DNA of 10,419 bases from assembly GCA_030039815.1 (NCBI GenBank), contig JASHUW010000055.1, positions 1 to 10,419 on the forward strand, read 5' to 3'. This DNA comes from Alphaproteobacteria bacterium (GTDB lineage Bacteria; Pseudomonadota; Alphaproteobacteria; ATCC43930; CGMCC-115725). A model generated the notes under the pieces. It did no database searches, was not told where the DNA came from, and saw nothing but the letters and a program-made list of their open reading frames with translations. Positions 1 through 6,261 of the stretch are shown one piece after another; the first letter of the stretch is position 1; the number at the start of each line of letters is the position of its first letter. A program made the position numbers and the translations under genes.

Positions 1-1166
1 AGCGTCCCCATCCGGGGGTCAGCGATCATGTGCTCCATGATCTGCGGGAACGACTCGCTGTTGGCGAAGCCGGTCACATCGGCGGGGTTGGCCGCCCAGC
101 CGAAGCCCTTCAGAATGCCGTTGATACCGTCGCGTGCCGCGTCGCCCAGGGTCGGCAGGTCGAGACCGGCCTGGCCGCACATGTCGGCGGTGAGCGAACT
201 GATGCCGCCCGAATGGGACACCACCGCGATGCCGGGCACAGCGGGCTTGGGGGTGTGCGCGAGGAGGTGCGCGACCTCGATGAGTTCGTCGTAATCCTGC
301 ACCCGGATCACCCCGTATTGGGCGAAGATCGCATCGTACCGGGCATCCGCGCCGGTCAGCGCCGCGGTATGCGAGCGCGCGGCCCTCGCGCCCAGTTCCG
401 AACGGCCGATCTTGATGAGGACGATCGGCTTGCCGCGTTCCGCGGCGAGCTTTGCCACTTCAAGAAACTTGTCGGCCCGCTTGAACCCTTCGACAAAACC
501 AGCGATGACCCGCGTATCGGGGTCGTCGAGCAGGTAGCGGGCGAAATCGGTGAAGTCGAGGTCGGCCTCGTTCCCGGTCGAGATGATGTAGCTGAAGCCG
601 ATGCCGTTCTCGACCGCGCGCACGAGGAATGGCCCGAACGCCGTCGCGCCGCTTTGGCAGACGAGGCCGATCGATCCCGTAAGGCCGGAGGCCCCGCGCG
701 AGGAGGCGGTGGCCCAGATGTCGTCTTTGACATTCGCCAGCCCCAGGCAGTTGGGGCCGCTGATGCGCATGCCCGAGGCGCGGGCAAATTCACCCAGTTC
801 CCCCTGCAGATCACGCCGGTCGTCGACGCCGCGCTCGGCGAAACCGGCCGAGATCACGATCGCCGATCCCGCCCCCTTGCGGTGGCTCTCGTGGAGGACA
901 TCGAGCACCTGGTCGTAGGGCACCACGACGGCTACCACATCGGGGGCCTCCGGCAGGTCCGTCACGCTCGGGTAGGACTTTTCCCCCATGATCTCGTCGT
1001 AACGCGGATTGACGGCATAGACCCGCACCCGGTCCTTGGCCTTCAGCGCCGCGGCGAGAAACCGCCCGCCATACTGCATCCGCGGCGTCGCGCCCACGAT
1101 CGCGATGGAGCGCGGGTTGAGCATTTTATGAATCGACGCCATCTGCGGTTCAGGCCAGAACTCCAT
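1..1166 (-). CDS. Acyl-CoA synthetase, ADP/NDP-forming type (C-terminal part beyond window)
   Basis: The protein should make an acyl-CoA from an organic acid, CoA and ATP through a phosphohistidine, giving ADP (acetate-CoA ligase/FerA-like family); the substrate is unknown. The 388 visible residues cover the alpha-subunit-like half. A CoA-binding Rossmann domain starts at NPRSIAIVGAT (17-27), followed by GPNCLG (137-142), QSGA (171-174) and STGNEADLD (196-204). RSHTAALTG (264-272) carries the expected phosphorylated histidine, His266. SHSGG (317-321) and NPADVTG (360-366) open the next succinyl-CoA-ligase-like domain. Family members of about 700 residues end in an ATP-grasp domain, which would lie left of the window. 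The start at 1166 has GGGGGTGG just upstream; an in-frame Met at 1142 (residue 9) is the alternative. The gene stands alone here, with a palindrome in its upstream region. The family call is firm. Confidence 0.93.
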   Translation of the reverse strand, partial: MEFWPEPQMASIHKMLNPRSIAIVGATPRMQYGGRFLAAALKAKDRVRVYAVNPRYDEIMGEKSYPSVTDLPEAPDVVAVVVPYDQVLDVLHESHRKGAGSAIVISAGFAERGVDDRRDLQGELGEFARASGMRISGPNCLGLANVKDDIWATASSRGASGLTGSIGLVCQSGATAFGPFLVRAVENGIGFSYIISTGNEADLDFTDFARYLLDDPDTRVIAGFVEGFKRADKFLEVAKLAAERGKPIVLIKIGRSELGARAARSHTAALTGADARYDAIFAQYGVIRVQDYDELIEVAHLLAHTPKPAVPGIAVVSHSGGISSLTADMCGQAGLDLPTLGDAARDGINGILKGFGWAANPADVTGFANSESFPQIMEHMIADPRMGT

Positions 1167-1200
1167 ACCACCCCCGGAACAAACTGGTTCGTCGCGCTGT

Positions 1201-1226
1201 TACGATATGCTTCTAGAAGCATCGTA
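1201..1226. promoter_or_regulatory. Interrupted 24-base palindrome, candidate operator
   Basis: The core ATGCTTCTAGAAGCAT (1207-1222) is a perfect 16-bp palindrome. Read with a two-base bulge (AT, 1207-1208), the symmetry extends to TACGAT...ATCGTA at the outer ends (1201-1226). It lies 35-60 bases upstream of the start codon of the acyl-CoA synthetase gene, where a repressor site would be expected. No regulator gene lies in the window and no clear -10/-35 pair was found beside it. The symmetry is seen directly; the operator role is inferred. Confidence 0.45.
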
Positions 1227-1426
1227 CGCCCGGACGGCAGCGCGCAGAAGTCCATGAGAGCATCGGCAAACTGGCGTCGACCGAATGTCGCAAACGGGGC
1301 AATTTCCGCCGTGCGCACTCACCGTCATAGGGCCCGGTTCGATTAAGGGCGCTGCCGAGCGGCGGGCATGGCGAGACGGCGCTAGGCGCCTATCTCGCTG
1401 ATCTGCCGAAAGAGCGGCGGAAAAGC

Positions 1427-1503
1427 TGGCGTCCCCGACAGGACTCGAACCTGTGACCCCCGGTTTAGGAAACCGATGCTCTATCCGGCTGAGCTACGGG
1501 GAC
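1427..1503 (-). tRNA. trnR: tRNA-Arg (anticodon CCT)
   Basis: The minus strand folds as a full cloverleaf. The acceptor stem GTCCCCG pairs with CGGGGAC, and the D-arm is GCTC/GAGC. The anticodon stem TCGGT/ACCGG (one G-U pair) carries the seven-base loop TTCCTAA with anticodon CCT. The variable loop has five bases, and the T-arm is ACAGG/CCTGT with loop TTCGAGT. The discriminator is G, and the terminal CCA is encoded at 1429-1427. It reads AGG codons. A sigma70-like promoter lies just upstream, so it appears to be its own transcription unit. A short T-run (minus strand, 1424-1421) follows the CCA. Confidence 0.97.
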
Positions 1504-1519
1504 TTTCGACGTCTGGCTG

Positions 1520-1548
1520 AGTATCGGCCGTTCGTTTCGTGGTGTCGA
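1520..1548 (-). promoter_or_regulatory. Sigma70-type promoter for tRNA-Arg
   Basis: On the minus strand, TCGACA (1548-1543; five of six matches to TTGACA) is followed after exactly 17 bases by GATACT (1525-1520; four of six matches to TATAAT). Transcription would begin near 1513, leaving a leader of about 10 bases before the mature tRNA 5' end at 1503. Spacing and position both fit a tRNA promoter. The hexamers are seen directly; activity is inferred. Confidence 0.55.
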
Positions 1549-1550
1549 TT

Positions 1551-1745
1551 ATGGCCGAACCCGCGCCATTTTATATCATGAAATGTGTCGTCGCCCATGA
1601 TCCGGCCAAGGCCGCTACTCTCGGCAATCGGCCGTATCGCGACCTCGCGAGCATGATCGCTTACGACAAGATGGCGCAAATGGTGGCGCCCAAGGCAGCG
1701 ACCGACCAATCAGGCGGCGGACGGTTACAATTTTTCACAAAATGA
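1551..1745 (+). CDS. Doubtful small open frame, 64 residues
   Basis: I do not recognise this protein. The frame runs from an ATG at 1551 to a TGA at 1743-1745; a GTG at 1539 would add four residues. The middle part (residues 18-55) has fairly high G/C at third positions, in keeping with real genes nearby. Against it, there is no convincing Shine-Dalgarno sequence, the start abuts the outward-facing tRNA promoter, and no motif, signal peptide or membrane segment is visible. It would converge on the 85-residue protein gene. If it is not coding, positions 1549-1766 hold nothing else that I can identify. Confidence 0.25.
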   Translation: MAEPAPFYIMKCVVAHDPAKAATLGNRPYRDLASMIAYDKMAQMVAPKAATDQSGGGRLQFFTK

Positions 1746-1766
1746 TACGCGGCACGCATCGCTGGT

Positions 1767-2024
1767 CTACCGGTCGCTGTTGCTTGCCGCGGTTTGGGCG
1801 TTGAGGCGTAGCGCGCGGTAGCAGATATCGCGATCGTGCTCGGAAAAGCGCGAGAAATCGCGGTCCATTTCGGCGCAACGGCGCAGCGCGGCGCTCTTCG
1901 CCCCGTCGGAGGGATAGGCGGCGCGGATCGAGCCCAGCAAATTTCCATGAATGAGCGGTCCGGCAACAGCACCCAATGCCAGCAGGATCAGCATGCACCA
2001 CATCGTGAAATAGCTCTGCGGCAT
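1767..2024 (-). CDS. Small membrane-anchored protein with two cysteines, unknown function
   Basis: This 85-residue protein starts MPQSYF. It has one hydrophobic stretch (about residues 8-27) that could be an N-terminal anchor or an uncleaved signal segment. A charged, probably periplasmic helix-rich tail follows, with cysteines at 50 and 68 in the stretch RRCAEMD...DRDICYRAL. The 18-residue spacing would allow a disulfide. I believe similar short hypothetical proteins occur in Bradyrhizobium-like bacteria, but this is recollection without a search. The start at 2024 is chosen because AGGGGGG (2036-2030) lies five bases upstream; an earlier in-frame start at 2057 would place that site inside the gene. 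A 15-base palindrome abuts the ribosome-binding site. Real gene likely, function unknown. Confidence 0.7.
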   Translation of the reverse strand: MPQSYFTMWCMLILLALGAVAGPLIHGNLLGSIRAAYPSDGAKSAALRRCAEMDRDFSRFSEHDRDICYRALRLNAQTAASNSDR

Positions 2025-2036
2025 GGCGACCCCCCT

Positions 2037-2051
2037 GGCATTCCGAATGCC
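2037..2051. promoter_or_regulatory. Palindrome beside the ribosome-binding site of the 85-residue protein gene
   Basis: GGCATTC-C-GAATGCC has perfect 7-bp arms around one central base. It ends directly against the Shine-Dalgarno run (2036-2030) of the minus-strand small gene. It could be a repressor site at that gene's promoter or, less likely with a one-base centre, part of a leader structure. The symmetry is seen; the role is inferred. Confidence 0.35.
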
Positions 2052-2145
2052 GGTCAAATTTATCCGAACATGGTTAACAAGCGGTGTATTGCCGCAGCGC
2101 GGCCGCTTGACCGGCCATTTCTTCGTATAGTAGATGAAAATTTCC

Positions 2146-2215
2146 GGTGATCATGGCGTCGCCTTGGCATCACCAAGTCGAAACCAGAGAAAAAAGCTGC
2201 CTATTTTGCGGCAGC
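2146..2215 (+). other. Two possible hairpins in the leader of the MFS gene
   Basis: GGTGAT (2146-2151) can pair with ATCACC (2169-2174). A competing short stem, CTTGG...CCAAG (2163-2177), overlaps its right arm. Downstream, GCTGCC (2196-2201) pairs with GGCAGC (2210-2215) around an eight-base loop. The second hairpin ends about 25 bases before the Shine-Dalgarno sequence. The mutually exclusive stems could matter for expression, but they are short and may be chance. Confidence 0.25.
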
Positions 2216-2253
2216 GAAATGACTGGGCCCTTGAGGTTCGGGGAGGAACAGGG

Positions 2254-3600
2254 ATGGCGGACAGCAGCGCAGTCGTACAGGCGACCGGATTTCGGGCGGT
2301 CACCCGCTACCAGTGGCTCGTTTTTCTCGTGGTTTGGCTTGGCTGGACGCTCGACGCGGCCGATTTCGGGCTGTTCTCGCTGGTGCTGAAACCGGCGCTG
2401 ACCGAGCTCCTCGGCTTCCCGACGACCGCGGCACTGGATCCCGGGCAGTTGGCGCTCCTCGGCAAGACCGGCGGCCTGTTGGCGATGACCGGGTTGCTCG
2501 GCTGGGCCTTCGGCGGATTTTTCTTCGGCATCATCGCCGACTATATCGGCCGGGTGCGCGCCCTGGTCTTTTCGATCGCGCTCTACAGCGTGTTTACCGC
2601 GCTACAGGGCCTGTCGCACGGAGTGTGGGATTTCGCGATCTATCGCTTTATCGCTGGGCTGGGAACCGGCGCCGAGCTCATGGTCGGCATCCCGTTGCTC
2701 GCCGAAACGCTAGGCGAGACGCACCGCGCCAAGATCGCCGCGGTGATGATGACCGGCGGCGCGCTCGGTACCTTCATCGGCGCCTGGGCATACGGCCTCG
2801 TCGGAGGCTATGGCTGGCGTTATGTGTTCTTCCTCGGGGTCGCGCCGGCGCTGATCCTCATGCTGGTGCGCCGCCGGGTGATGGAGCCCGATCATTTCAA
2901 TGCCGTGCGGCAACGGCGCGTCGCGGTGAACTCGGGCCAGCAGATCGCGCATGACGACCACAAGTTCATGCAGTTCGTGCCGCTGCAATTGTTCACCGCT
3001 GAGAACCTGCGCAGCACGATTGTCGGCATGCTGTTCGGCTTGGGCTCGCTGCTGGCGATCTGGACGACGAATATCTGGCTGCCGACGATCCTGTCGCTGA
3101 TGGTGCAGAAGAGCGGCATCAGCGGGGCTGACGCGGTGCCGTTCGTCAGCCACGGCATCATGATCTGGAGCCTGGGCGGGATCGCCGGCTATATCGTTTT
3201 CGGCTTTATCGCCGACCTGCTCGGCCGCCGCGCGACGATCGCCCTCTACAGCATCGGCACGATGGCCGCGGGCGGCGTCCTCTATCTGTACCTGTCGGCC
3301 TATCAGCCCTGGTACCCGATCATCCTGCCGATTTTCGGCTTCTTCGTGTTCGGCACGTTCTCGGGCTTCGCGGTCTATCTGCCCGAATTGTTCCCGACTC
3401 AGGTGCGGGCGACGGCCGTCGGATTCACCACCGGCAGCGCCCGCATCATCACCAGCTTCGGGCCGTTGGTGGCCGGGCTGCTGGTCAGCACGTTCGGCAG
3501 TTTCAACAAGGTCGCCGGATACTTCTGCTTCCTCGCTCTGTTCAGCATCATCGCCGTGCTCCTGGGCCGCGAGACCAAGGACAGCGGACTGCCGCGGTAA
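2254..3600 (+). CDS. Major facilitator superfamily transporter, organic-acid type
   Basis: This 448-residue inner-membrane protein has about 12 predicted helices (first near 20-45, last near 422-438). It probably imports a small organic or aromatic acid with protons. The MFS loop signature occurs twice, as GIIADYIGRVRA (92-103) and GFIADLLGRRA (317-327), one per six-helix half. Helix 1 carries Asp34 and Asp37 in LGWTLDAADFGL, resembling the acidic pair of aromatic-acid/H+ and lactate/sialate symporters. PELFPTQVRA (377-386) is also typical of these. The halves are joined by a polar loop (about 206-250). The start at 2254 is fixed by GGGGAGGA seven bases upstream; the frame stays open back to 2134 without another good site. 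The gene converges on an alpha/beta hydrolase gene across a shared hairpin. Substrate is not determinable. Confidence 0.93.
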   Translation: MADSSAVVQATGFRAVTRYQWLVFLVVWLGWTLDAADFGLFSLVLKPALTELLGFPTTAALDPGQLALLGKTGGLLAMTGLLGWAFGGFFFGIIADYIGRVRALVFSIALYSVFTALQGLSHGVWDFAIYRFIAGLGTGAELMVGIPLLAETLGETHRAKIAAVMMTGGALGTFIGAWAYGLVGGYGWRYVFFLGVAPALILMLVRRRVMEPDHFNAVRQRRVAVNSGQQIAHDDHKFMQFVPLQLFTAENLRSTIVGMLFGLGSLLAIWTTNIWLPTILSLMVQKSGISGADAVPFVSHGIMIWSLGGIAGYIVFGFIADLLGRRATIALYSIGTMAAGGVLYLYLSAYQPWYPIILPIFGFFVFGTFSGFAVYLPELFPTQVRATAVGFTTGSARIITSFGPLVAGLLVSTFGSFNKVAGYFCFLALFSIIAVLLGRETKDSGLPR

Positions 3601-3619
3601 CGTTCGGCCACGGTCCGAT

Positions 3620-3655
3620 GGGGGCGTGGGGGACCGGCCCTGACCCCACACTCCC
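3620..3655. terminator. Shared hairpin between convergent genes
   Basis: GGGGG-c-GTGGGG (3620-3631) pairs with CCCCAC-a-CTCCC (3644-3655): 11 pairs, one of them G-T, with one internal mismatch around a 12-base loop. It lies 20 bases after the MFS stop and 44 bases after the hydrolase stop on the other strand, so it could end transcription from both sides. No U-tract follows on either strand, so it is not a classical intrinsic terminator. A 14-bp palindrome TCGATCCGGATCGA (3681-3694) lies just beyond it. Confidence 0.5.
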
Positions 3656-3698
3656 GCCAATATAGCTCAGAGTTGGTGCTTCGATCCGGATCGAGACC

Positions 3699-4487
3699 CT
3701 ACGGGTTTATCAGCGTCTCGTGGCGGCTGATGATGAACGCCTCGTGACGTTCGAGAAAATCGGTGACGACCTCGCAGAACGCTTCCGGCCGGTCGGTGCC
3801 GATCGCGTGCGCGGCGTCGTAGACCAGCACGAGGTTGCAATTGGGCAGCGCCGCCTTGTAATGGCGGCCGAGCTCGGGCGGCGTCACCCGGTCGAGCGTG
3901 CCGAACAGCACCAAGGTGGGAGTGGCGATCTTGGGGAAGCGTGCCTCGAGGTCGGGGTCGCGCTCGGGGCCGCGTAGCCGCGCGACGAGCCGTCCGGTCT
4001 GCGCGACGATCGCCGGGTCTTGCGGCGGCAGCGGTGCGACCCGTTCGGGATGGGCGAACAGCGCCCGCGCGATCTCTTCCGGCGTACCCGAGGGCGGCCG
4101 CCCGCCCGGCGACCGGATCGCCGCCGGCGACTCCAGCACCAGCGCCGTCAGCAGCTCGGGGGCTTGCGCCGCCAGCCACAGCGCAGTCTTACCACCGAAC
4201 GATGTGCCCCACAGGTTGAAGCGGTCGAGACCCAGCGCGCCGGCGGCGGCGGCCATGGTCCGCGCCAGCTCGGCCTGGTCCTTGGTGCGCGTGTTCTCGG
4301 CCGAGGCGCCGAACCCCGGCATCTCGAACGCGATCACCCGATATCGCCGGGCGAGCAACTCATGCGCCGGGCTGATCCGCAGGCCGCCGGCGCCATGCAG
4401 ATGCACGAGCGGTGGTCCGTCCCCCGCCGCCAGGTAGCGGATACGGAACCCATCCGCCTCGACAAAAGCTTCGCGAAACTCGGCCAC
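3699..4487 (-). CDS. Alpha/beta-fold hydrolase
   Basis: This is a serine hydrolase of 262 residues, the usual size for the family. The oxyanion-hole motif HLHGAGG is at 29-35, and the nucleophile elbow GTSFGG (94-99) carries Ser96. The acid is probably Asp199 in FGTLDRVTP and the base His227 in YDAAHAIG, so the catalytic triad is complete. Such enzymes cleave esters, lactones or C-C bonds; the substrate cannot be read from sequence. No signal peptide is seen, so it should be cytoplasmic. I chose the GTG start at 4487 because GGGAGG lies four bases upstream. An ATG at 4505 adds six residues but lacks a ribosome-binding site, and a far start at 4568 gives an atypical N-terminus. It is divergent from the duplicated-domain gene, with 151 bases between. 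Confidence 0.9.
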   Translation of the reverse strand: MAEFREAFVEADGFRIRYLAAGDGPPLVHLHGAGGLRISPAHELLARRYRVIAFEMPGFGASAENTRTKDQAELARTMAAAAGALGLDRFNLWGTSFGGKTALWLAAQAPELLTALVLESPAAIRSPGGRPPSGTPEEIARALFAHPERVAPLPPQDPAIVAQTGRLVARLRGPERDPDLEARFPKIATPTLVLFGTLDRVTPPELGRHYKAALPNCNLVLVYDAAHAIGTDRPEAFCEVVTDFLERHEAFIISRHETLINP

Positions 4488-4551
4488 GGTGCCTCCCGCA
4501 ATCATTGCACCCGTTCTACACGGATGCGCCCATTGCCGCCAGACATGCAGC

Positions 4552-4578
4552 CGGCACATGCGGCACACCGGGCGGCAC
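4552..4578. repeat. Triple CGGCAC repeat in a divergent promoter region
   Basis: CGGCAC occurs at 4552-4557, 4561-4566 and 4573-4578, with starts 9 and 12 bases apart. It lies inside the 151-base gap between the hydrolase gene and the oppositely oriented 515-residue protein gene. It could be a set of half-sites for a regulator of both genes. The rest of the gap (4488-4638) shows no clear -10/-35 pair. In GC-rich DNA, short repeats like this can arise by chance. Confidence 0.25.
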
Positions 4579-4638
4579 GGGTTTACGCGCGGGGCAATGC
4601 GGGGCTAGGCTTCGCGCAGCCGCGCAGGGAGGATGACG

Positions 4639-6186
4639 ATGCTGCTCAACCGGGCCGAGATCAGCGCCGACAAGAGCTTCAATCTGCTGACCGAATCGAT
4701 CCTCGAACGCGACCAGGCGAAGACCACCGACATCTTCTTCAAGATGGTGCAAAGCGGGCAATCGATCGGCGACGCGCTGTCGATCGTCGCCGCGGCCGAA
4801 GCACCGTTTGTCAACGTGCCGTGCCACATCAACATCAAGGACGGCAACATCGCGCTCACCAACAACGACCACACCCTCCTCGGTCTGCGCGCGTCGACCT
4901 ATTTGATGCCCTATCTGCCCGAGAAATATAAGCTTCTGCCGCTGTTGCAGAGCGTCTGGTACATCGGCGCCGGGCTCGATATCTGGAACCAGCTGCTCTA
5001 CAAATACCCTGGCCGCTACGCGACGATGAAGGGCGTCACCGTGCCGCCACCGTCATACGGGCCGGTCGTCTGGCTCGAAGACGCGGCGCCGATCGTCGAG
5101 GCTGGCACGCTCGAAGAACGGCTGCATTCCTACATGGTCGCGACAGTGACCGGCGATTCCCGACGGGCGCACGGCCTCTTCCTCGGCATCGCGCAAGACC
5201 CCGAGGCGCGCCGCGAGCTGCAGGAAACGATCGAGTTTCTCGGCCTCATCGATATTCAGGACACCATCAAGGGCCGCAAGGCGCGCAACACCGGGCACAA
5301 GGCGATCCGCGCCCGCGCCGTGACCGACCTCGCCAACTACATCGGCTGGGAGAAGTCGCACGGCGTGTTCTACATGGGCGTGCCCGACATGGCGGTCGGC
5401 CCGCTCTATTACTCGCTCTACGACGCCGCCTGCGTGGTGATCGCCGCGGAGTTCGAGGATGCCGGCAAGGGTCTTGAAGAACGCAACAAGACGCCGCTCA
5501 CCCCGGCCGAGGTCGAGGACATGATCCAGCAGCTGATGCTGGCGAGCGGCGACGAGGTGTGGGCGCTGATCACCGCGCACCTCAAGAACGGCAGGTCGAT
5601 CCAGAGCCTCGGCGACGCGATCCAGCTCGGCGCCGCCGAGTTGATCCTGCGCACCACCGTGGCCCGCCAGTTCACCAATGGCCAGCACCCGTTCGACTAT
5701 TGCAACGTCGCCAACAACTGGTTGCGCAAGGCGAAGAGCGCCTACAAGGCGCGCATTCTCTATCTGATGGCCAATTTCGTTAATGACTCGGCGCAGGAGA
5801 ACAACCTCAAGAACTCGGTCATCGAGGGCGAGATCGCCGGCTATGACGGCGCGGGCAAGTCTCCGCAAACGCTGCTCCGCGAGCTCGACGAGGCGATCAT
5901 GTCGCTCGACTGCGCGAAGTCGACCGCGGTGGCGCATGCCTACCTGAAATCGGGCGCCGACCGCCGGCCCTATATGGAAACCGTGTCGCTGTGTGCCTCA
6001 CGCTTCCAGGACGACCCGCACAACCAGAAGATCACCGTTTCGACCTTCGAGGAATACGGGCGCAACACCACCCACCTCAAGGACCGCATGCTGCTGGCGA
6101 CGCCGCGCCTTCTGGCCGGCTGGACCAAGATGCCGGGCGAGCGCGAATGCGCCGCCCGCTTCGAAAAGGAGTGGATTTACAATTGA
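4639..6186 (+). CDS. Uncharacterised protein with tandemly duplicated domain
   Basis: I do not recognise this 515-residue protein. It has no signal peptide or obvious membrane helix and looks mainly alpha-helical. It contains two copies of one domain, about residues 31-238 and 304-498, offset by about 272. Paired landmarks are SGQSIGDAL/NGRSIQSLGDAI, His78/His350, Tyr97-Lys98/Tyr369-Lys370, HSYM/HAYL at His163/His433, Asp187-Pro188/Asp459-Pro460, and a closing Gly-Trp (236/494). The histidines kept in both copies may be catalytic or metal-binding. The start is decided by AGGGAGG (4626-4632): it touches an ATG at 4633 but lies six bases before the ATG at 4639. The gene is divergent from the alpha/beta hydrolase gene. 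A single-gene unit is likely, ending at the hairpin at 6213-6232. Coding is certain; function is open. Confidence 0.92.
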   Translation: MLLNRAEISADKSFNLLTESILERDQAKTTDIFFKMVQSGQSIGDALSIVAAAEAPFVNVPCHINIKDGNIALTNNDHTLLGLRASTYLMPYLPEKYKLLPLLQSVWYIGAGLDIWNQLLYKYPGRYATMKGVTVPPPSYGPVVWLEDAAPIVEAGTLEERLHSYMVATVTGDSRRAHGLFLGIAQDPEARRELQETIEFLGLIDIQDTIKGRKARNTGHKAIRARAVTDLANYIGWEKSHGVFYMGVPDMAVGPLYYSLYDAACVVIAAEFEDAGKGLEERNKTPLTPAEVEDMIQQLMLASGDEVWALITAHLKNGRSIQSLGDAIQLGAAELILRTTVARQFTNGQHPFDYCNVANNWLRKAKSAYKARILYLMANFVNDSAQENNLKNSVIEGEIAGYDGAGKSPQTLLRELDEAIMSLDCAKSTAVAHAYLKSGADRRPYMETVSLCASRFQDDPHNQKITVSTFEEYGRNTTHLKDRMLLATPRLLAGWTKMPGERECAARFEKEWIYN

Positions 6187-6212
6187 CCTGAACCGCATTC
6201 GCGGCCCAGGTC

Positions 6213-6232
6213 ATCCCGGCGAAAGCCGGGAT
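6213..6232. repeat. REP-like palindrome with GAAA loop, likely two-way terminator
   Basis: ATCCCGGC (6213-6220) and GCCGGGAT (6225-6232) form a perfect 8-bp stem closed by a GAAA tetraloop. The surrounding phrase GTCATCCCGGCGAAAGC is of the type that recurs between genes in many alphaproteobacteria. It sits between two convergent genes, 26 bases after one stop and 29 bases after the other, so it probably works as a transcript end or stabiliser for both. No U-tract follows. Confidence 0.65.
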
Positions 6233-6261
6233 CCTATGCCGGGGCGAGTTGGACGCTTACC

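Noticed and set aside
1211..1218. TTCTAGAA as a eukaryote-like heat-shock element
   Set aside because: It is simply the centre of the larger palindrome at 1201-1226; bacterial heat-shock control does not use this element.
30..1346. Long open frame of 438 codons on the plus strand
   Set aside because: It is the mirror of the minus-strand acyl-CoA synthetase, whose motifs (CoA-binding domain, catalytic histidine) are unmistakable. The plus-strand translation is rich in Arg, His and Asp with no family features.
1383..1392. TAGGCGCCTA 10-bp palindrome between the acyl-CoA synthetase and the tRNA
   Set aside because: Short GC-rich palindromes of this length are expected by chance, and it has no clear position relative to any start.
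1427..1503. tRNA-Arg as an integration site for a genomic island
   Set aside because: tRNA-Arg genes are common targets, but no integrase, no repeated tRNA 3' end and no shift in base composition are visible on either side in this window.
1494..1709. 71-codon minus-strand frame overlapping the tRNA 5' side
   Set aside because: It overlaps the tRNA and its promoter, has no ribosome-binding site and no motif.
2107..2136. TTGACC...TATAGT/TAGATG as promoter of the MFS gene
   Set aside because: TTGACC to TATAGT is only 13 bases, and the 18-base alternative (TAGATG) matches the -10 consensus poorly. I did not list it.
2710..3660. 316-codon minus-strand frame opposite the MFS gene
   Set aside because: GC-rich codon shadow: highly polar, no domain, and it overlaps a clear 12-helix transporter.
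5053..5937. 294-codon minus-strand frame opposite the 515-residue protein
   Set aside because: Composition typical of an antisense shadow (many Arg, Val, Asp, His). The plus strand has a good ribosome-binding site, balanced composition and an internal duplication that only makes sense as protein.
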